Source: Cheilinus undulatus
Taxonomy: Eukaryota > Chordata > Actinopteri > Labriformes > Labridae
DNA length: 64,000 bases
Direction of reading: 5' to 3'
NCBI RefSeq assembly: GCF_018320785.1
Contig: NC_054867.1
Span: 30,941,855 to 31,005,854, forward strand
Shown here: one piece after another, positions 1 to 12,615 of the stretch
Position numbering within the stretch: the first letter of the stretch is position 1
Layout: each line of letters opens with the position of its first letter
Position numbers and translations under genes: made by a program
Notes under the pieces: generated by a model
Seen by the model: the letters and a program-made list of their open reading frames with translations, nothing else
The model's database searches: none
What the model was told of the DNA's origin: nothing

Positions 1-2146
1 GAGGGATTTACCCCCTCTGCTTCTGATATTCCGCCCTCTTCTGATTTTCAGCCCATGGGGAGATGCGTTTTTTCCTTGCCTCTGCTCGGACTGACTACGA
101 CTCTGTAACAGTGGTGGTCTAATATCAATGTTTAATTCCCCTTCGTATAGACAAATAATTTCTTGACCTTTTAAAAGTAAAATGCTGGAGATGTTTGGAA
201 CATTTAGCCCATGATTGAGACAGTCTTTAATATATTAACTGGTGCTTGTAAAGCATGCAGTTCTTAATGCCCAGTCCAAAATATGATTGTTCATTTTCTG
301 CTATCCTAGAGACCCATATATCAATCATCAGAAGACTGTTCTTTAACTTCTGTGTAGGAAAATTCTCTCTGTTTGATGATAAGCTTGAATTATTGTTTGT
401 TTATTGATGGCAGAAAGATAGAGAGAGAGAGAGAGAGACTCAATGGGGAAAGAGCAGCATGCTGCACTGACAGTCTATAATTTAGTTTTTTCTTTAAAAC
501 ACTAAAATCAAACAGATCAGGGTGTCATCAGCTCTAGACGCACCCTCAAACAGGTAGCACAGTTATGGTAGAAAAGCAAATCTCCTGCTGCGCTGGGCTG
601 CCTTGGCCGTGCCAAGCCAAACCAAGTCCAGCCAAGCCGCTCCTTGTAATGGAAAAGCCCCATCAGTGCAGAAAGAAATAAATCCTCAGTAAGGAGGCAG
701 TTATAAAAAAACATATCTTACCTATTCTCAAAATGTGTACAAGCCCATATTGTAGAGAGTGAGAGTTATATGCCAGGAGGTCAAACTGCCACAAGTATAA
801 AGAATGTTTTACTAAATATTGAGAAACTTTTCCATGGACTGTTTGATGTCAGAAGTTGTTATTGGCATTACATTGCACGGATGTGCCTAATAAAGTGGTC
901 AGTGAGTGTATTTATAAATGATCAATTTATATTTTCTTATATATAATAATATTTGTAGGTAATAAGTAAGTGGATAAGCACTGTCCTAAAAGTCACTGAT
1001 AAAGTACAATTCGAAATGCTCCTCTCTAATGTCCTCTAAACGTGCATTCACATTTTCTCTCCTATATTCTGAACCGTGAAATCATTATGAATCAATCTCT
1101 GACCAAACCTCCCTCATGCTGGTTGTAACTCTTTAATTGCTCTGGTCTGATTTAGCTGTATGCGGCTACCCGAGTGAGTGTAATATTACTGTGAGATATT
1201 GCATTGTTACATTCACTGCATTGTTACTGACTCAGCTTAAGTTTATAGCTATCTAATATCAAGCTAGGTTATTCTGAAGTTAGCTTGCTAAAATAAAAAG
1301 TTAAGTGTGACCAACACAACGAGGCATGTCACGACTCGTGGTTACACACAAGTTCTGTGTTGTTAAGAAATCAACCTGAACTTTTTCTGAAAATTTTAAA
1401 AAAGCCCAAAAATAAATATTATAAAAAAGGTCTAAAAACACATCTTTTTGTTTTCTGTGTTAATTGTCATTATCAGCAAAAAATATAAAGGAAAGTATCA
1501 TATTCAGAAATAGATAGAAAATAGATACAAAATGTTTAATTAACTCAATCAACTTATGGATGTTAGATGTGGGGGGGGCATATTTTTTGCAGTGGACTCT
1601 TGATATATTTTTTCTGGAGACTTGAATAATTGCACATCCTTCTTCAAGACAAGACTAGAGACCTGTTGCTAGTTTTATTTTTCTGGAAAAAAAAAAAAGC
1701 TGAAATTTTATCCTCCTTTTGCCTTACAAGAGCGCTAAATCCTTCCCTACATTTCTACAGTCATGTTGGAGGTCTGATATAAAATGCATGTTTGTTGAAT
1801 AAGCCTGTAATTAAATTAAAATTATTAGAGGTGAGATTAGAGGTGTCACTTTGTCCCAAGGGGGTGCCAAAGGTGACACAGACCTAAAGTTTCTCAAAAG
1901 GAGCTTTAAAACCCTCAGTGTGTGCATGTCAACTCTTCAAACAAAACACCAAAAATGCATCTGGCTTTTTTACTGTGAGGTCACAGTAAATTGAAATTTC
2001 TCTGATCATGATTTGGCAATTCGATCTCTTCCATGCCTCTAAAACTCTATTTAATGGGGTACAAGTATGCAGTGAAATAAATCTTTTAATGAACTTTCTA
2101 GCTTCTTTTTTCCACATTGACCTTCCCCCTTTCTTTTTCCTTGCAG
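1..2146 (+). other. Intronic sequence of rere, no coding exon seen
   Basis: This stretch precedes the first recognisable rere exon and looks like intron. It holds a short GA microsatellite at 421-438, a C/G-rich patch near 575-655 that resembles a dispersed repeat, and a repeat-like segment around 855-910 ending in a motif frequent in fish repeats. I found no exon matching the upstream BAH, ELM2 or N-terminal SANT parts of RERE, so those exons should lie left of the window. Confidence 0.6.
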
Positions 2147-5100
2147 AAACGTTTCATTAAGGGGTTGAGACAGTATGGAAAGAATTTTTTCCGCATCCGG
2201 AAAGACTTTCTGCCCAGCAAAAAAACTGTAAGGAAAAACTGTCTTAATCATGATTGCAGTATTTTTGATAACTTGATAACATAACTTGGATGTTCCTAAA
2301 GTCTTGAGTATTTACCCTCAGGGGGAGCTGATCACTTTCTACTACCACTGGAAGAAAACTCCTGAAGCTGCAGGAACGCGAGCATATCGGCAGCAACGCC
2401 GACAGCCATCCTCTCGCAAGGCAAAGACTCGCTCTGTGGCAACTCCAGTCAACACTCCATCGAGGAATTATTCAGGTAAGCAGTTGCTGGTCTGTAGAAA
2501 CGTGTTGCAGTTTTTATTCCCCCCTATTTAGACTTGTGAGTTTTGTGTACAGTTGTGAGATCATTAAATTTGGGATTTTTCTTCACATTGAAGCTAATAT
2601 TTGTCTTCCAGTGGATGCAAGTTCTGCCAGTGAGGACGATCTTGATAGTGAAGACAGCGAACAGGAAACCAAAAGCTGCAGCCACTGTGGTACAACAAGT
2701 GAGTCAACTTCTCTAACTGTGATATATTAGAGGAGAGAATTTTCTGTGAAAACTTTCACATAAAACCCTGTCTAAAACAGCTTCCAAGGATTGGCACCAG
2801 GGGGGAAGAGACAACCCTTTGCTGTGTACGACCTGCTGCACATATGAAAACAAACATGGCTGTCTGCCGCCTGCTTCAAAGTCTGGAGGCACTCCGTTCA
2901 TGTTCAAACCTGTGAAAGAGGAAGAGGAGGTGAACAGCAAGCATGGCATGAGGACACGGCGGAGCAGAGCACCTGTAAGCTTGAGGCTGGATTGAGTCAC
3001 ACTCACACTGCTGTCTAGAACAAACTACATTACACATCAGGGATCAGTTTTCACATCTTTATTGAATCTCACAAATGTTTTACCTTTCCGCTTTAAAAAA
3101 GTTCTCCCACATTAAAGAAAACATTTATCTGGTATGTTTTAATTATGCCAACTCCTATATTTTATTTTGTAGCAGCTGTCATCTCTGAGAAGCGGCCACA
3201 GGAGACTCACAGGATCTCCCACCAGTGGGGATCAGCAGACTGGCAACCAGGCCGCTATAAGCGGTGCATCTTTGAGATCCTCTACCACAGAAAACAAGGC
3301 TGAGTCCAGCAGGAGGACTAACAAGGTAACACATCTACACACTTTATTTACATTTACACGTACATTATGACTACAGCAGGGTAGTATATTTAGGCCTGTA
3401 CCTTTTCATTAAGCTTATATCTTTTCTGCTTCTAAAAACCCCTGTAGCTTTAAGGTGATAGTTTATTGCATATTGTATACAGTTATTAATAAGAAGACAT
3501 TTACATGTGGCTGCTTTTGCTTTCAAATGTGCAGTAACAACACCTGCTGCAGCAGAGCTTGTCTCAGCAGCCCCATCACAACCTCATAAACGCTGTTATT
3601 ACAGGCTGTGCAGTTTTATAGTATGCATCTGATGTTGTAGGCTGAGGCTTTTGTAAAGCAGAGAGAAGGACACTATAAACAGTATTTTACAAACAGAAAC
3701 CACAGCCTGTTGTGATTTTTACATTTTATTTTAGTACAGTTTGGATAGATTTATCTTTTAATGTGCAGTCTATGTAGTACGGATGTCAGGTGACTCATTT
3801 CATGGTGAATTTAATGCAAGTTTAAACAGAGACTAATCGTCCTGTCTTATGATAAGAAATTACTCAGAAAACAGTCAAATATGAGCAAAATTTATAAAAC
3901 ACAGCCAAACACATAATCACAGCATTGGTGGGTAAACAGCGTTAAATAGTCTTGCTGAGATTGGCTAATGTAGCATTGTTCCTCTTTATAGGTTAATGTC
4001 AATGTAGAAATGGCTAAACTGGCATTTAATAACCTAACCAGAGTAGCAGCCAAAAATGACAGGGTAGGCTTAACACCTACTTAAAACTTTATTTATTTAT
4101 TTATTTATTTTAACATAATATTTTTGTCTGTTTCCTGTGCTAAAACATGCTTTCCCATCTGCTGTACTCAGGGTTCCTGCAGATCTATGTAAAAATTAGT
4201 ATTAAATTTTGTCGCATCAGGCCTTTAAAAGTCTCAAATTTAATTAAAAAAATTTTGTAGGAACTCTTCGTACTAGTTTGCATCCAGGTAGTGGAAAATT
4301 CTGGTAGTATGACATAAGCCATTATCCAGAGCCACAGCCCCAGTTAGTAGCATGTAGCTCATTATACATTTGACTAACATTTGACTGGCATTGCATGAAT
4401 TAACAGAAATATTCATAATTAGCCTATACAACCACTATTTTAAGTGCTAGATAGCAGGTTTGATAGTATTTAAGGGTTTAGTCAGGCAATCATGTACATA
4501 CTGAGTATTTGCCTTAACTAAGGTAATATCAGCCAGAGATACTCATGGAATATCACTGGCTTTTTTTGTCCTTTATTTTTTTCCAGCAACAACAATATAA
4601 TACAGACATTTCCTGGTTTTCCAGTTATATTAGCATTTGCATAATTACATACCAACCGATAGATTGGTCGCTCAGGTAAAAAAAGAAAAAAAAACTGTGT
4701 GTTATTAAAAGTGTAGCCTTTACCTTCTCTCAATATCAGTTTAACAGTTTAATCCATGACAGGTTCCTCTTTACACCCTTCTGGTAGTCTGAGCAAAACA
4801 AGCTTTTGAAGAATTATTCAACCTCATTATGTTGCCCTGAAATAGCAACTGATTCAGAGACAACAGCGTGCATCTGCCTACACTCATAGGATTCCAGTGT
4901 TCACAACACAATATCTATTTAGAATCATATTGCCTAAAAAATAACCTCAGATATTTTTTTCTGTATACATTTATAATGACAGCTATTAACAGGATCACCT
5001 GCCAGCGCTGTGCCATTTACCAGCAAATGTCAGACAGCATGCAGTATTTATTTACCAAGGTGAAATAAAGACAGTCCACAGGACAGGGCTAAAGGAGCAG

Positions 5101-8100
5101 GAGATAACGCCTTTACTCTTTTCTGCTCTCTATCTGTCTGTAACATAGTCTTACCATAACGTGTACATGATAAAGGGACTTAAACACATTTGCCAGCCGT
5201 TGGAATTAAACAGGCTGCAGGAGTATGCTGTGACGGAGGGCAGAGCAGAGCCACAAAATGCATTGTTTCTTAGCTATTTAGACATCAACAACTGTGAAAT
5301 AATCAGAGAATAACATATACTGTGTCTGCCTCTGCCTTCCTGGATATGCTCCTCTCACTTTTCTGCTGAACGTCTGTCATGCTGCACACTCACGCCATTT
5401 TTTTTTTTTTATGTTTAAGGTTTCTTTTTGGCATTTTTGTGCCTTTATTGATAGATGAGGACAGGTGATAGAGTCTGAAACAGGGACGAGAGCGGGGGAA
5501 AGACATGGGGGAAAAAAAAACTTCAAGATCCAGGTGCAAGGTGCAACATCAACTATAAGGCAGAATAGCGCATGGTACATACAGTGGACATGTATACCTT
5601 TGTCTTTTGTTTTACTCATTAGCATCTTTTTCTGTCTGTGACAATGATGTGTGTCATTCCCACAGAAGACAAAAGAGGAAGTAACGTCACCAAAGACAAC
5701 AAAACGTGTTCGGGAGAGTCCTGCTCAGGAGCCAGAAGAGCCTGAAAAAGTGTCAAATAAAAGGCTCAAGACACAGGTGGGTTTTAATTAGGGCTGTCAG
5801 GAGATTAAAATTATTAATCACTTCTAATCTCACAAATTCCATAGTTAACTTGAGTTTAATCTAAAATTAATCACACTTTTTTGTCTGTTCTAAATGGACC
5901 TTACAGGACTATTTCTCAAGATTTAAATACCCTTATCAACACAAGTGGACAAAAATACTTTTTTTATGCAAATGTTTGTTCATATCAGCAACCCGAAACA
6001 ACAACATATAATGTCCAGAAAAAAGTCTAATCTCAAAGATACTAAAAGCTCCAAAAATCTTCTGAGAGCATAACATGGTAAACTCAAGCCCACCAAGCCA
6101 CAACAGATGGAGACACTGACCTTAATGTAACATTACTGAATAATACCACAGACTTGTAGAAGTTAACTCCTCTGTTGTTCTCAGCAGTTTTACACAGAAT
6201 AACAGATCTAATCATCACACTTGTAAATAAAGAGCATGGTCAGTAAAGTTTAAATCACTTAAAGATCTTTCATGGATCCTTCACACTTCACACACAAGCA
6301 GAGAATTTTGGTATCACATGGGGGAAATAAAGGCTCACAATCATCCCTTTACACTAAGAGGACTCACAACAGATGATACAAAAAGAGAGACTAAATACAG
6401 TTAGAGAATTACACTACAGATGACTCAAACATTTTTTTTCTTCATAAATAAAGGGGACCCACAGTCTGATAATGATTTTTAGCTTATATTATGATACTCT
6501 ACAGAGCGTCTTCACTCTCAGGCTCACCTGTAACACCTCTGCTCCACTGTCACACACCAGCCTCTCCTGCTGTCTCCTCCTCCTCCTCCTCATGATGTAG
6601 CTGTATATTCACCAGCATCAGACCGTCTCCTATAGGGACTGCAGAGTCTTTGACACTTGTGCAGCATCTTGGTTGGTTTTTTTTTTTAATTTGACGTTTA
6701 TTTATCGTTCCAGTCGATCGTTTTAGTAAGTTTTGTTTTGTCAGAATACTTTCACTTTCAAGCAGGAGCTGAGTGGGCATGGGAGAGCGGGGTAGGCGGA
6801 CCTTTATGAGACGTGATCGGGCCGGTCAATGGTCAATATAAATTAATCGTCCGACAAAAAAATAGTGGCGTTAAAAGTAATTTGAGTTAATGCAATATTA
6901 CCGCGTTAACTTTGACAGCCCTAGTTCTAATGTATAAAAACTGTATAATTTTAAAGTCTCTTGTAGATGCAATTTGTGTTGTTTTGGTGCTTTAGTAGTG
7001 TTTAAAGGTTGTTTTCTGTGAAGTAAAAACCAAAAGTTGAAAAATGGAAAGTAAGTGTGGCATCTGCACAGATATTTAAAATGTTGGAAGCTAAATGTAG
7101 TAACCAAATGTTGTTAAAAATACAATTCCGCACAATGTAAATTTGGTCCAACATTTTCTTGGTTCCTGCAGGATCCGCCAGGCTCCCGCTCAGAGGGAGA
7201 AGCTGAAGTAGAGGAGGAGAGCTCCTCAGAGAGCCGCAGTGCTCAGGACGACGGCAGCAGTGACACCAAAGACATCGATCAGGACAACCGCAGCTCCTCT
7301 CCCAGCATTCCCAGCCCTCAGCAGGGCAACGAGAGTGACTCTGACTCGTCCGCTCAGCCCAACGGCGTCCCATCAGAGCCTGCTGCTCCTGCCCCTGTGC
7401 TGGCCGACACACCGGCCCCACAGGCACCCCCTTCTCAGGTCCCTGCCATCACTCCCCAGCCAACCCAAAGCACCAACACTGCTGATTCTGCTCAGACCCT
7501 GCCTTCTCTTTCTCCAGACCCCCCTCAGCCTGCTGGGGCTCAGTCAGCGGTTGTAGCAGGCCCTAACAGTCTACTACAGCCCGCCTCTCACTCTCATCCT
7601 GGTCCACCACCTCTGCCAGCAGCTTTGGGTCAGGACTCTCCTCTTTCGCCAGCATTTCCAGTTCCCCCTGCTCTTAGCTCCGCTCAGCCTCATGTCCCAT
7701 CACCTCAAGCTCCCCAGCGACCACCACCCTTCTATAGAGAGTCTCAACTTCCACAGCCTCCTCTTTCTGGGCCACAAATCAAGCCACCTCCCACCACTCC
7801 CATTCCACCTGCACACAAACAGATGCCACACCAGTCTGCTACACCTTTCCCTCAGATGCCCTCCAATCTGCCCCCTCCCCCTGCTCTAAAACCCCTGAAT
7901 TCTCTGCCCAACCAGCATCCTCCTGGGGCCCCCCCTCCCCCTCTTCAGCTCATGCCACAGCCTTTGCCAATGCAGTCTATTTCTGCCCAACTGCCAGTCA
8001 TCTCTCAGGTGCAGACCCACCCTGGAAAAAGCATAACTTCTTCTCACCCGCCTGCTGCAGCCTCACACCCGATCACCTCCGTCACACCTTCTACCATTGG

Positions 8101-11100
8101 CCCCGTCCCAAGCCTCCAGCCATCGGTTCCTACTCTTCCTCCTAGACCATCCCCAAGCACCATAAGTGGCGGATCACAGATTCAGATTAAAGAAGAGCCA
8201 ATGGATGAGCTGGAAGAGGCCGAGAGCCCACCATCTCCACCTCGAAGCCCATCACCAGAGCCCACTGTCATCAACATGGCAAGCCATGCCAGCCAGTCTG
8301 CACGGTACGTCTTAAGAAAAAAATACACACAGATCCTTAATAGTTTAGCTCATGTTGTCAAAGTTGTGAAGTCTGATTGTTGGGTTGGTTCATTTCAAAA
8401 AGTAAGAAGAAACTTAACATTAAGATTAATTTTTAACATTATGATCAGCCTGACTTGAAAGTAAAATAAGTGTTTATGATCTTTTTTGGGGATTTTGCCT
8501 TTATTTTGATATGACAGCTAAAGAGAGACAAGAAAAGTAGACACTAGATTCTAATTTGAAATGTAAAAGCTCACGAGCCACATCAGTTTTTTAAAGATGA
8601 ACCCACTAAAAGAAACCAGCAGAAGTGACATCACTTTAACCTTGTACTAACCTGACATGCCAGATAGACTCTTTAATATGTACATTGCATGGTTATTTCA
8701 CATTCATCTAGGAAAGGTTGCTATCAAGGCATTTGGGAAGGGCAGGACTTGGCATGCACAGCTTTGCAACAAACCTACTGGTAAATGCTACAGTAGTTTA
8801 GGAACTGTGGACAATGATGTGGATTAAACACCACAGCCAGTTGATAGAACATCAAACATTTCTTCTCTGCCAAGAGCAGTTTACATTGTGGCTCTTTGTT
8901 TATGTTTTAATAAAGACATTTGATCCAGTTCTCATTAAACTGCCAATGCACCAATGCTACAGCCAAGCTAACCACTTCACTAGCTCCCATTTTATAAACA
9001 GACCCATATTGCACCCCTGCTGCAATTCCCCCTTAACTTTGCAAACTCATGCTGAAGCAGGTTGGCAGAAGGGCACAAACTTCTTTTCTGCCATGAAAAG
9101 CTTTCAGTGCTGTGTCTTGCTCTTTATTGTATAAAGAAATGTAGTCCAGTTCTGATAAAACTGCTGCTATACTCCACTGAGCTAAACGCAAATAACATGG
9201 AAGTTGCTGTCGGCTCTCAATACAACTGAACTCCGCCCATAGCTATCACCTCGTTCTCCTCAAATGATGCCGATTGGTCCGAACAGCGTGAGGTTCGCCA
9301 CAAATGTTGCAAACGAGAGTTTTACAAGATGGATTTGCCTGATGACAAACAGGGAGTCTGGCCAATTATTTGACTTTGCAACCTTTGTACCACCTAGAAT
9401 GACAATCACACTTTAACCTCCAGAGACCTGAGCTTTTGTTTGGGATACCTTTTAAGTTTCTCCCACTTGTCAGGGATAAGTAGGACCTTAGAAGTTAAAA
9501 CATCAGCCTTGTTTTTGTGTGGATTTTGATAAGAACAGAACACACATATCTCCATGTTTGACACGCATGGTGCGTAAGATTATGCAACCCTTAAATAGAT
9601 TACATTTTAATTTGTGTGAAAGAAGTGTTACTGTCTTACTTATAAATACACATCTTTTATTTGTTCAGGTTTATCAAACACTTGGATCGTGGTTACAACT
9701 CCTGTGCCAGAACAGACCTGTTCTTCACTCCACTCTCGTCCTCCAAGCTGGCCCGGAAGAGGGAGGAGGCCATCGAGAAGTCGAGGAGGGAGGCTGAGCT
9801 CAGCGCACGACAAGAACGTGAAAGAGAAAAAGACAGGGAGAGGGAGAGAGAAAGGGAGGCTGACAGAAATGCTGTGAGTGCAACATTCCCATCATTCTTT
9901 TTTTTTGACACATCCTGTCTGTCACTAAGCATGACTGTCTGATCTGACGCTCTGTGCTTGTTTACAGAGAGCCTCCAGCTCGTCCCACGACAGCCGTATA
10001 AGTGAGGCTCAGATGGCAGCCCAGGGGCATGGTCGTCCTTCCTTTGAGCAGCCGCCCACCACTGTAGCTGCTGTTCCCCCTTACATCGGCCCCGATACAC
10101 CTGCATTGCGCACCCTGAGTGAGTACGCCCGACCCCATGTTATGTCCCCCACCAACCGCAACCACCCATTCTATGTGTCACTGAGCCCTGGGGATCCCTT
10201 GTTGGCCTACCACATGCCCGGCTTGTACAGCGCTGAACCCAGCCTTCGAGAGCGGGAGCTGAGGAACCTACGAGAGAGAGAGCTCCGAGAGAGGATGAAG
10301 CCCGGCTTTGAAGTCAAGCCCCCAGACCTGGAAACTTTACACCCCTCTGCCAACCCCATGGAGCACTTTGCCAGACACGGGGCCATCGGCCTTCCCCACA
10401 TTCCTGGGCCTCCACACCCATTTGCACCCTTTCATCCTGGCTTGAACCACATGGAGCGGGAGAGAATGGCACTTGCAGGCCCTCAGCTGCGCCCAGAGCT
10501 GAGCTACGCAGAACGACTCACTGCTGAACGACTCCACGCAGAGAGGATGGCGTCTGTGGCGACTGATCCTGCTACCAGGCTGCAGATGCTCAATGTGACG
10601 CCGCATCATCACCAACACTCTCACATTCACTCCCACCTACACCTGCACCAGCAGGACCCCCTAGGTCAAGGTGAGGATGGATTTATTTACCTGATGAACA
10701 GAAGAAAACTAGGATATCTTACAGCCCTTTTTATTTCTTTATGATTAATTTCCCTCTCCAGGTTCAAGCCCACATCCTCTTGTGGACCCCCTGGCAACAG
10801 GACCACGTTTGGCCCGCTTTCCTTTCCCTGGTGGCCCAATCCCCAACCCTCTACTCAGCGATCTCCCTCATGATCATGAGATGCTGCGCCATCCACTGTT
10901 TGGTTAGTTTTTTCACCTCTTTTGTGCTAACAGCTTACATCTCAGTCTCCCTTGAGTTCAGCTTCTTTATTTAGTTTCACTTTCTATAATTTTGTTATCC
11001 ACAGGAGCTGCATATCCACGTGAGCTGCAGGGCCCAATTCCTCAGATGTCAGCTGCTCACCAGCTCCAGGCCATGCATGCTCAGTCTGCAGAGCTGCAGA

Positions 11101-11618
11101 GGATGGCTATGGAGCAGCAGTGGCTGCATGGGCATCATCTGCATGGAGGCCCTCTACCCAGTCAGGAAGATTATTACAGGTAGAGTTTTTAATGGTTGTC
11201 AGTGCAACAACCTCATTAATCCATACAGGGGTAGCTGAGGCTTGTAGTTGGCTCTGTAGCTGAGGCTTGTAGTTGGCTCTATAGCTCCAGCTAAGTTGGC
11301 TGAACTTGTGGTATTGTCAGCACACGTCTCAGGATTTTGTACTTGTCATACTGGTATGTAGGACACGGCACACTTTTTTAGAGTAAAAAATAGATATTGA
11401 AAGTGTGCCTTATACACTGGATTTTACAGTAGATATTTAACAGGACACCCTCAGCAGTTTTTGTCTCTTTATGTTTCTTCAGTTTCAAATCAAACCTGTA
11501 TTATTCCTCTTTTCCTGCTTGAGCTTAGATTACATCAATGTCCCAGCCAAGTGTTGATGTAACTTTGTTTCTGTTTTTTTCCAGTCGTCTGAAGAAAGAA
11601 GGTGACAAGCCATCTTGA
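2147..11618 (+). CDS. rere: RERE (arginine-glutamic acid dipeptide repeats protein, atrophin family), 3' part
   Basis: RERE is a nuclear receptor co-regulator that recruits histone deacetylases. Coding exons read as 2147-2227, 2322-2475, 2612-2698, 2781-2974, 3173-3325, 5666-5749 (or -5775), 7172-8304, 9669-9873, 9968-10670, 10762-10902, 11005-11179 and 11585-11618, about 1047 residues in all. The first exon encodes the end of the SANT domain ([18 protein letters not shown]). Exons three and four build the GATA-type zinc finger, CSHC then LLCTTC, 18 residues apart. The 1.1-kb exon is the Pro/Ser-rich atrophin region. Later exons carry the RE-rich coiled coil, [20 protein letters not shown] and the His-rich stretch. 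The protein ends [11 protein letters not shown]. Upstream exons lie outside the window. The sixth exon breaks frame if its strong donor at 5776 is used; a weaker donor at 5750 keeps it open (see findings). Teleosts have two RERE copies, and I cannot say which this is. Confidence 0.95.
4089..4111 (+). repeat. (TTTA)n microsatellite
   Basis: About five TTTA units inside an rere intron. Confidence 0.8.
5397..5535 (-). repeat. tRNA-derived SINE copy (diverged)
   Basis: It shares the family signature of a T-rich start, GCCTTTATTGATAGA, a GATAGAGTCTGAAA block and a GGGGGAAAGACATG block, in the same order as the copies near 27.3, 28.5 and 42.4 kb. Orientation is inferred from the copy at 28425-28592, whose tRNA-like promoter boxes lie on the minus strand. 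Confidence 0.65.
5788..6923. mobile_element. Non-autonomous hAT-type DNA transposon in an rere intron
   Basis: The element begins TAGGGCTGTCA and ends TGACAGCCCTA, giving inverted termini of at least 11 bp. It is flanked by GTTTTAAT on the left (5780-5787) and GTTCTAAT on the right (6924-6931), an 8-bp target duplication with one mismatch that fits the hAT pattern nTnnnnAn. No transposase is visible in its 1136 bp. Another copy of the same family, also with an 8-bp duplication, sits at 50404-50881. Confidence 0.8.
8483..8541 (-). repeat. Fragment of the same SINE family
   Basis: Only the GGGGATTTTGCCTTTATTTT portion and a GAGACAAGAAAAG remnant are recognisable. It lies in the rere intron after the large proline-rich exon. 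Confidence 0.4.
8649..9405 (+). repeat. Dispersed repeat of about 750 bp, copy 1
   Basis: This intronic segment matches, in the same order, the reverse strand of 23170-23912. Shared blocks are ACCTGACATG near the start, a GGCAGGACTT block, a GATTGGTC(C/A)GAACAG block and an ACAAGATGGATTTG block near the end. I see no transposase and no clear terminal repeats, so its class is unknown. A non-autonomous DNA transposon is plausible. Confidence 0.6.
11231..11280 (+). repeat. Two exact 25-bp tandem units
   Basis: A 25-bp unit beginning GTAGCTGAGGCTTG is repeated twice without change at 11231-11255 and 11256-11280, just inside the last rere intron. Confidence 0.9.
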
Positions 11619-12615
11619 GTCTCAGGTGGTGCATGCCCTTGATACCCTATATTCATACCCAAATACAATACTGTGTACTTTCAAGACTGTAAGAGTCAAA
11701 TGTGTGTCAGTTTCTTGTTTTAATATATTTTAGAAAAAATTCTGTGAATCTTTTTGTGCATTCCTTGTTCAGCACTTAATGGGACTGTCAAAGTTCGTCT
11801 GAGATTTTCATATCATGTCAGAATTTATACTAATTTTAATATCAAATAAAGAACAATCTCACTCAAGTGAGATTTAAAGCGTCAGATATTCTCTAACCAT
11901 CTGTCCAAATGTTTCTTATGCAGTGGTAAGAATTTGCTAGAACTCAGCTATCACAAATGATATGAAAACAGACAGACTTTGCTGTTAAGTTGAAATATCC
12001 CTATGATGATTTCTAAATGATTTCCTTGTACAGAACAACATTTAAATCAGTGTTTCGAATGATTGTAACAACCTAGCATGACTCTTCTTTTTTCACCAAA
12101 CTAGAGTAGCGAGTTGCATTGTGATGTTTAGACTTTGAAAGAATAGTAGAAGTTGGTTTTACTCTTAAATCTGCTAAATATTTGTCTAAACCCTAAAGTT
12201 TTATATATCAAGATTTCTTTCCACAGTATAACCTAAGCTTTTATTCGCTCATTTTTGAGACTGTAAATATTCCATGTTCACATTATTCTATATGAATGAT
12301 TACTATTAATTTAGCAGTAGACAAGAACACTTGACCCTTGATTCAGCACGATAGTAGTAAATCGTAAGCTAAAAATTCTATGGTATTATAAGTTGAGATA
12401 ATTTTGACTGGATAATGATCCATTACTTCAAATTTTTATCAGACTTAATGTATTTGCATTGTTTTGACAGTTTGACTGAATTGGAGAGAAACTAAATTTT
12501 GAGCATATTAGTGGATTTTTTTAAAGAACTGCCTCTAAATTCAATATTTATGTGACATAAAATAAAAGTGTATCCATTGCATATTTATTTCAATAAATAT
12601 TTCTGCAATGACATG
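11619..12615 (+). other. rere: 3' UTR of rere
   Basis: A/T-rich sequence follows the stop codon without a further splice site that I trust. AATAAA hexamers occur at 12561-12566 and 12592-12597. The second is the likelier cleavage signal, giving a 3' UTR of about 1 kb. Extent is inferred from the hexamers only. Confidence 0.6.
12592..12597 (+). terminator. Candidate poly(A) signal of rere
   Basis: AATAAA about 975 nt after the rere stop codon, followed by a T-rich stretch. Confidence 0.55.

Noticed and set aside
517-714. Minus-strand open frame over a C/G-rich patch in the first rere intron
   Set aside because: No splice context or family features. The GCCAAGCC-type sequence looks like a repeat remnant.
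855-910. AATAAA in CTAATAAAGTGGTCAGTGAG, possible poly(A) signal
   Set aside because: It lies inside a motif common at the ends of fish repeats and within an intron of rere, not after a stop codon.
7239-7556. Second open frame overlapping the large rere exon
   Set aside because: It is a shifted frame of the proline-rich exon. The conserved RERE frame ([17 protein letters not shown]) is the real one.
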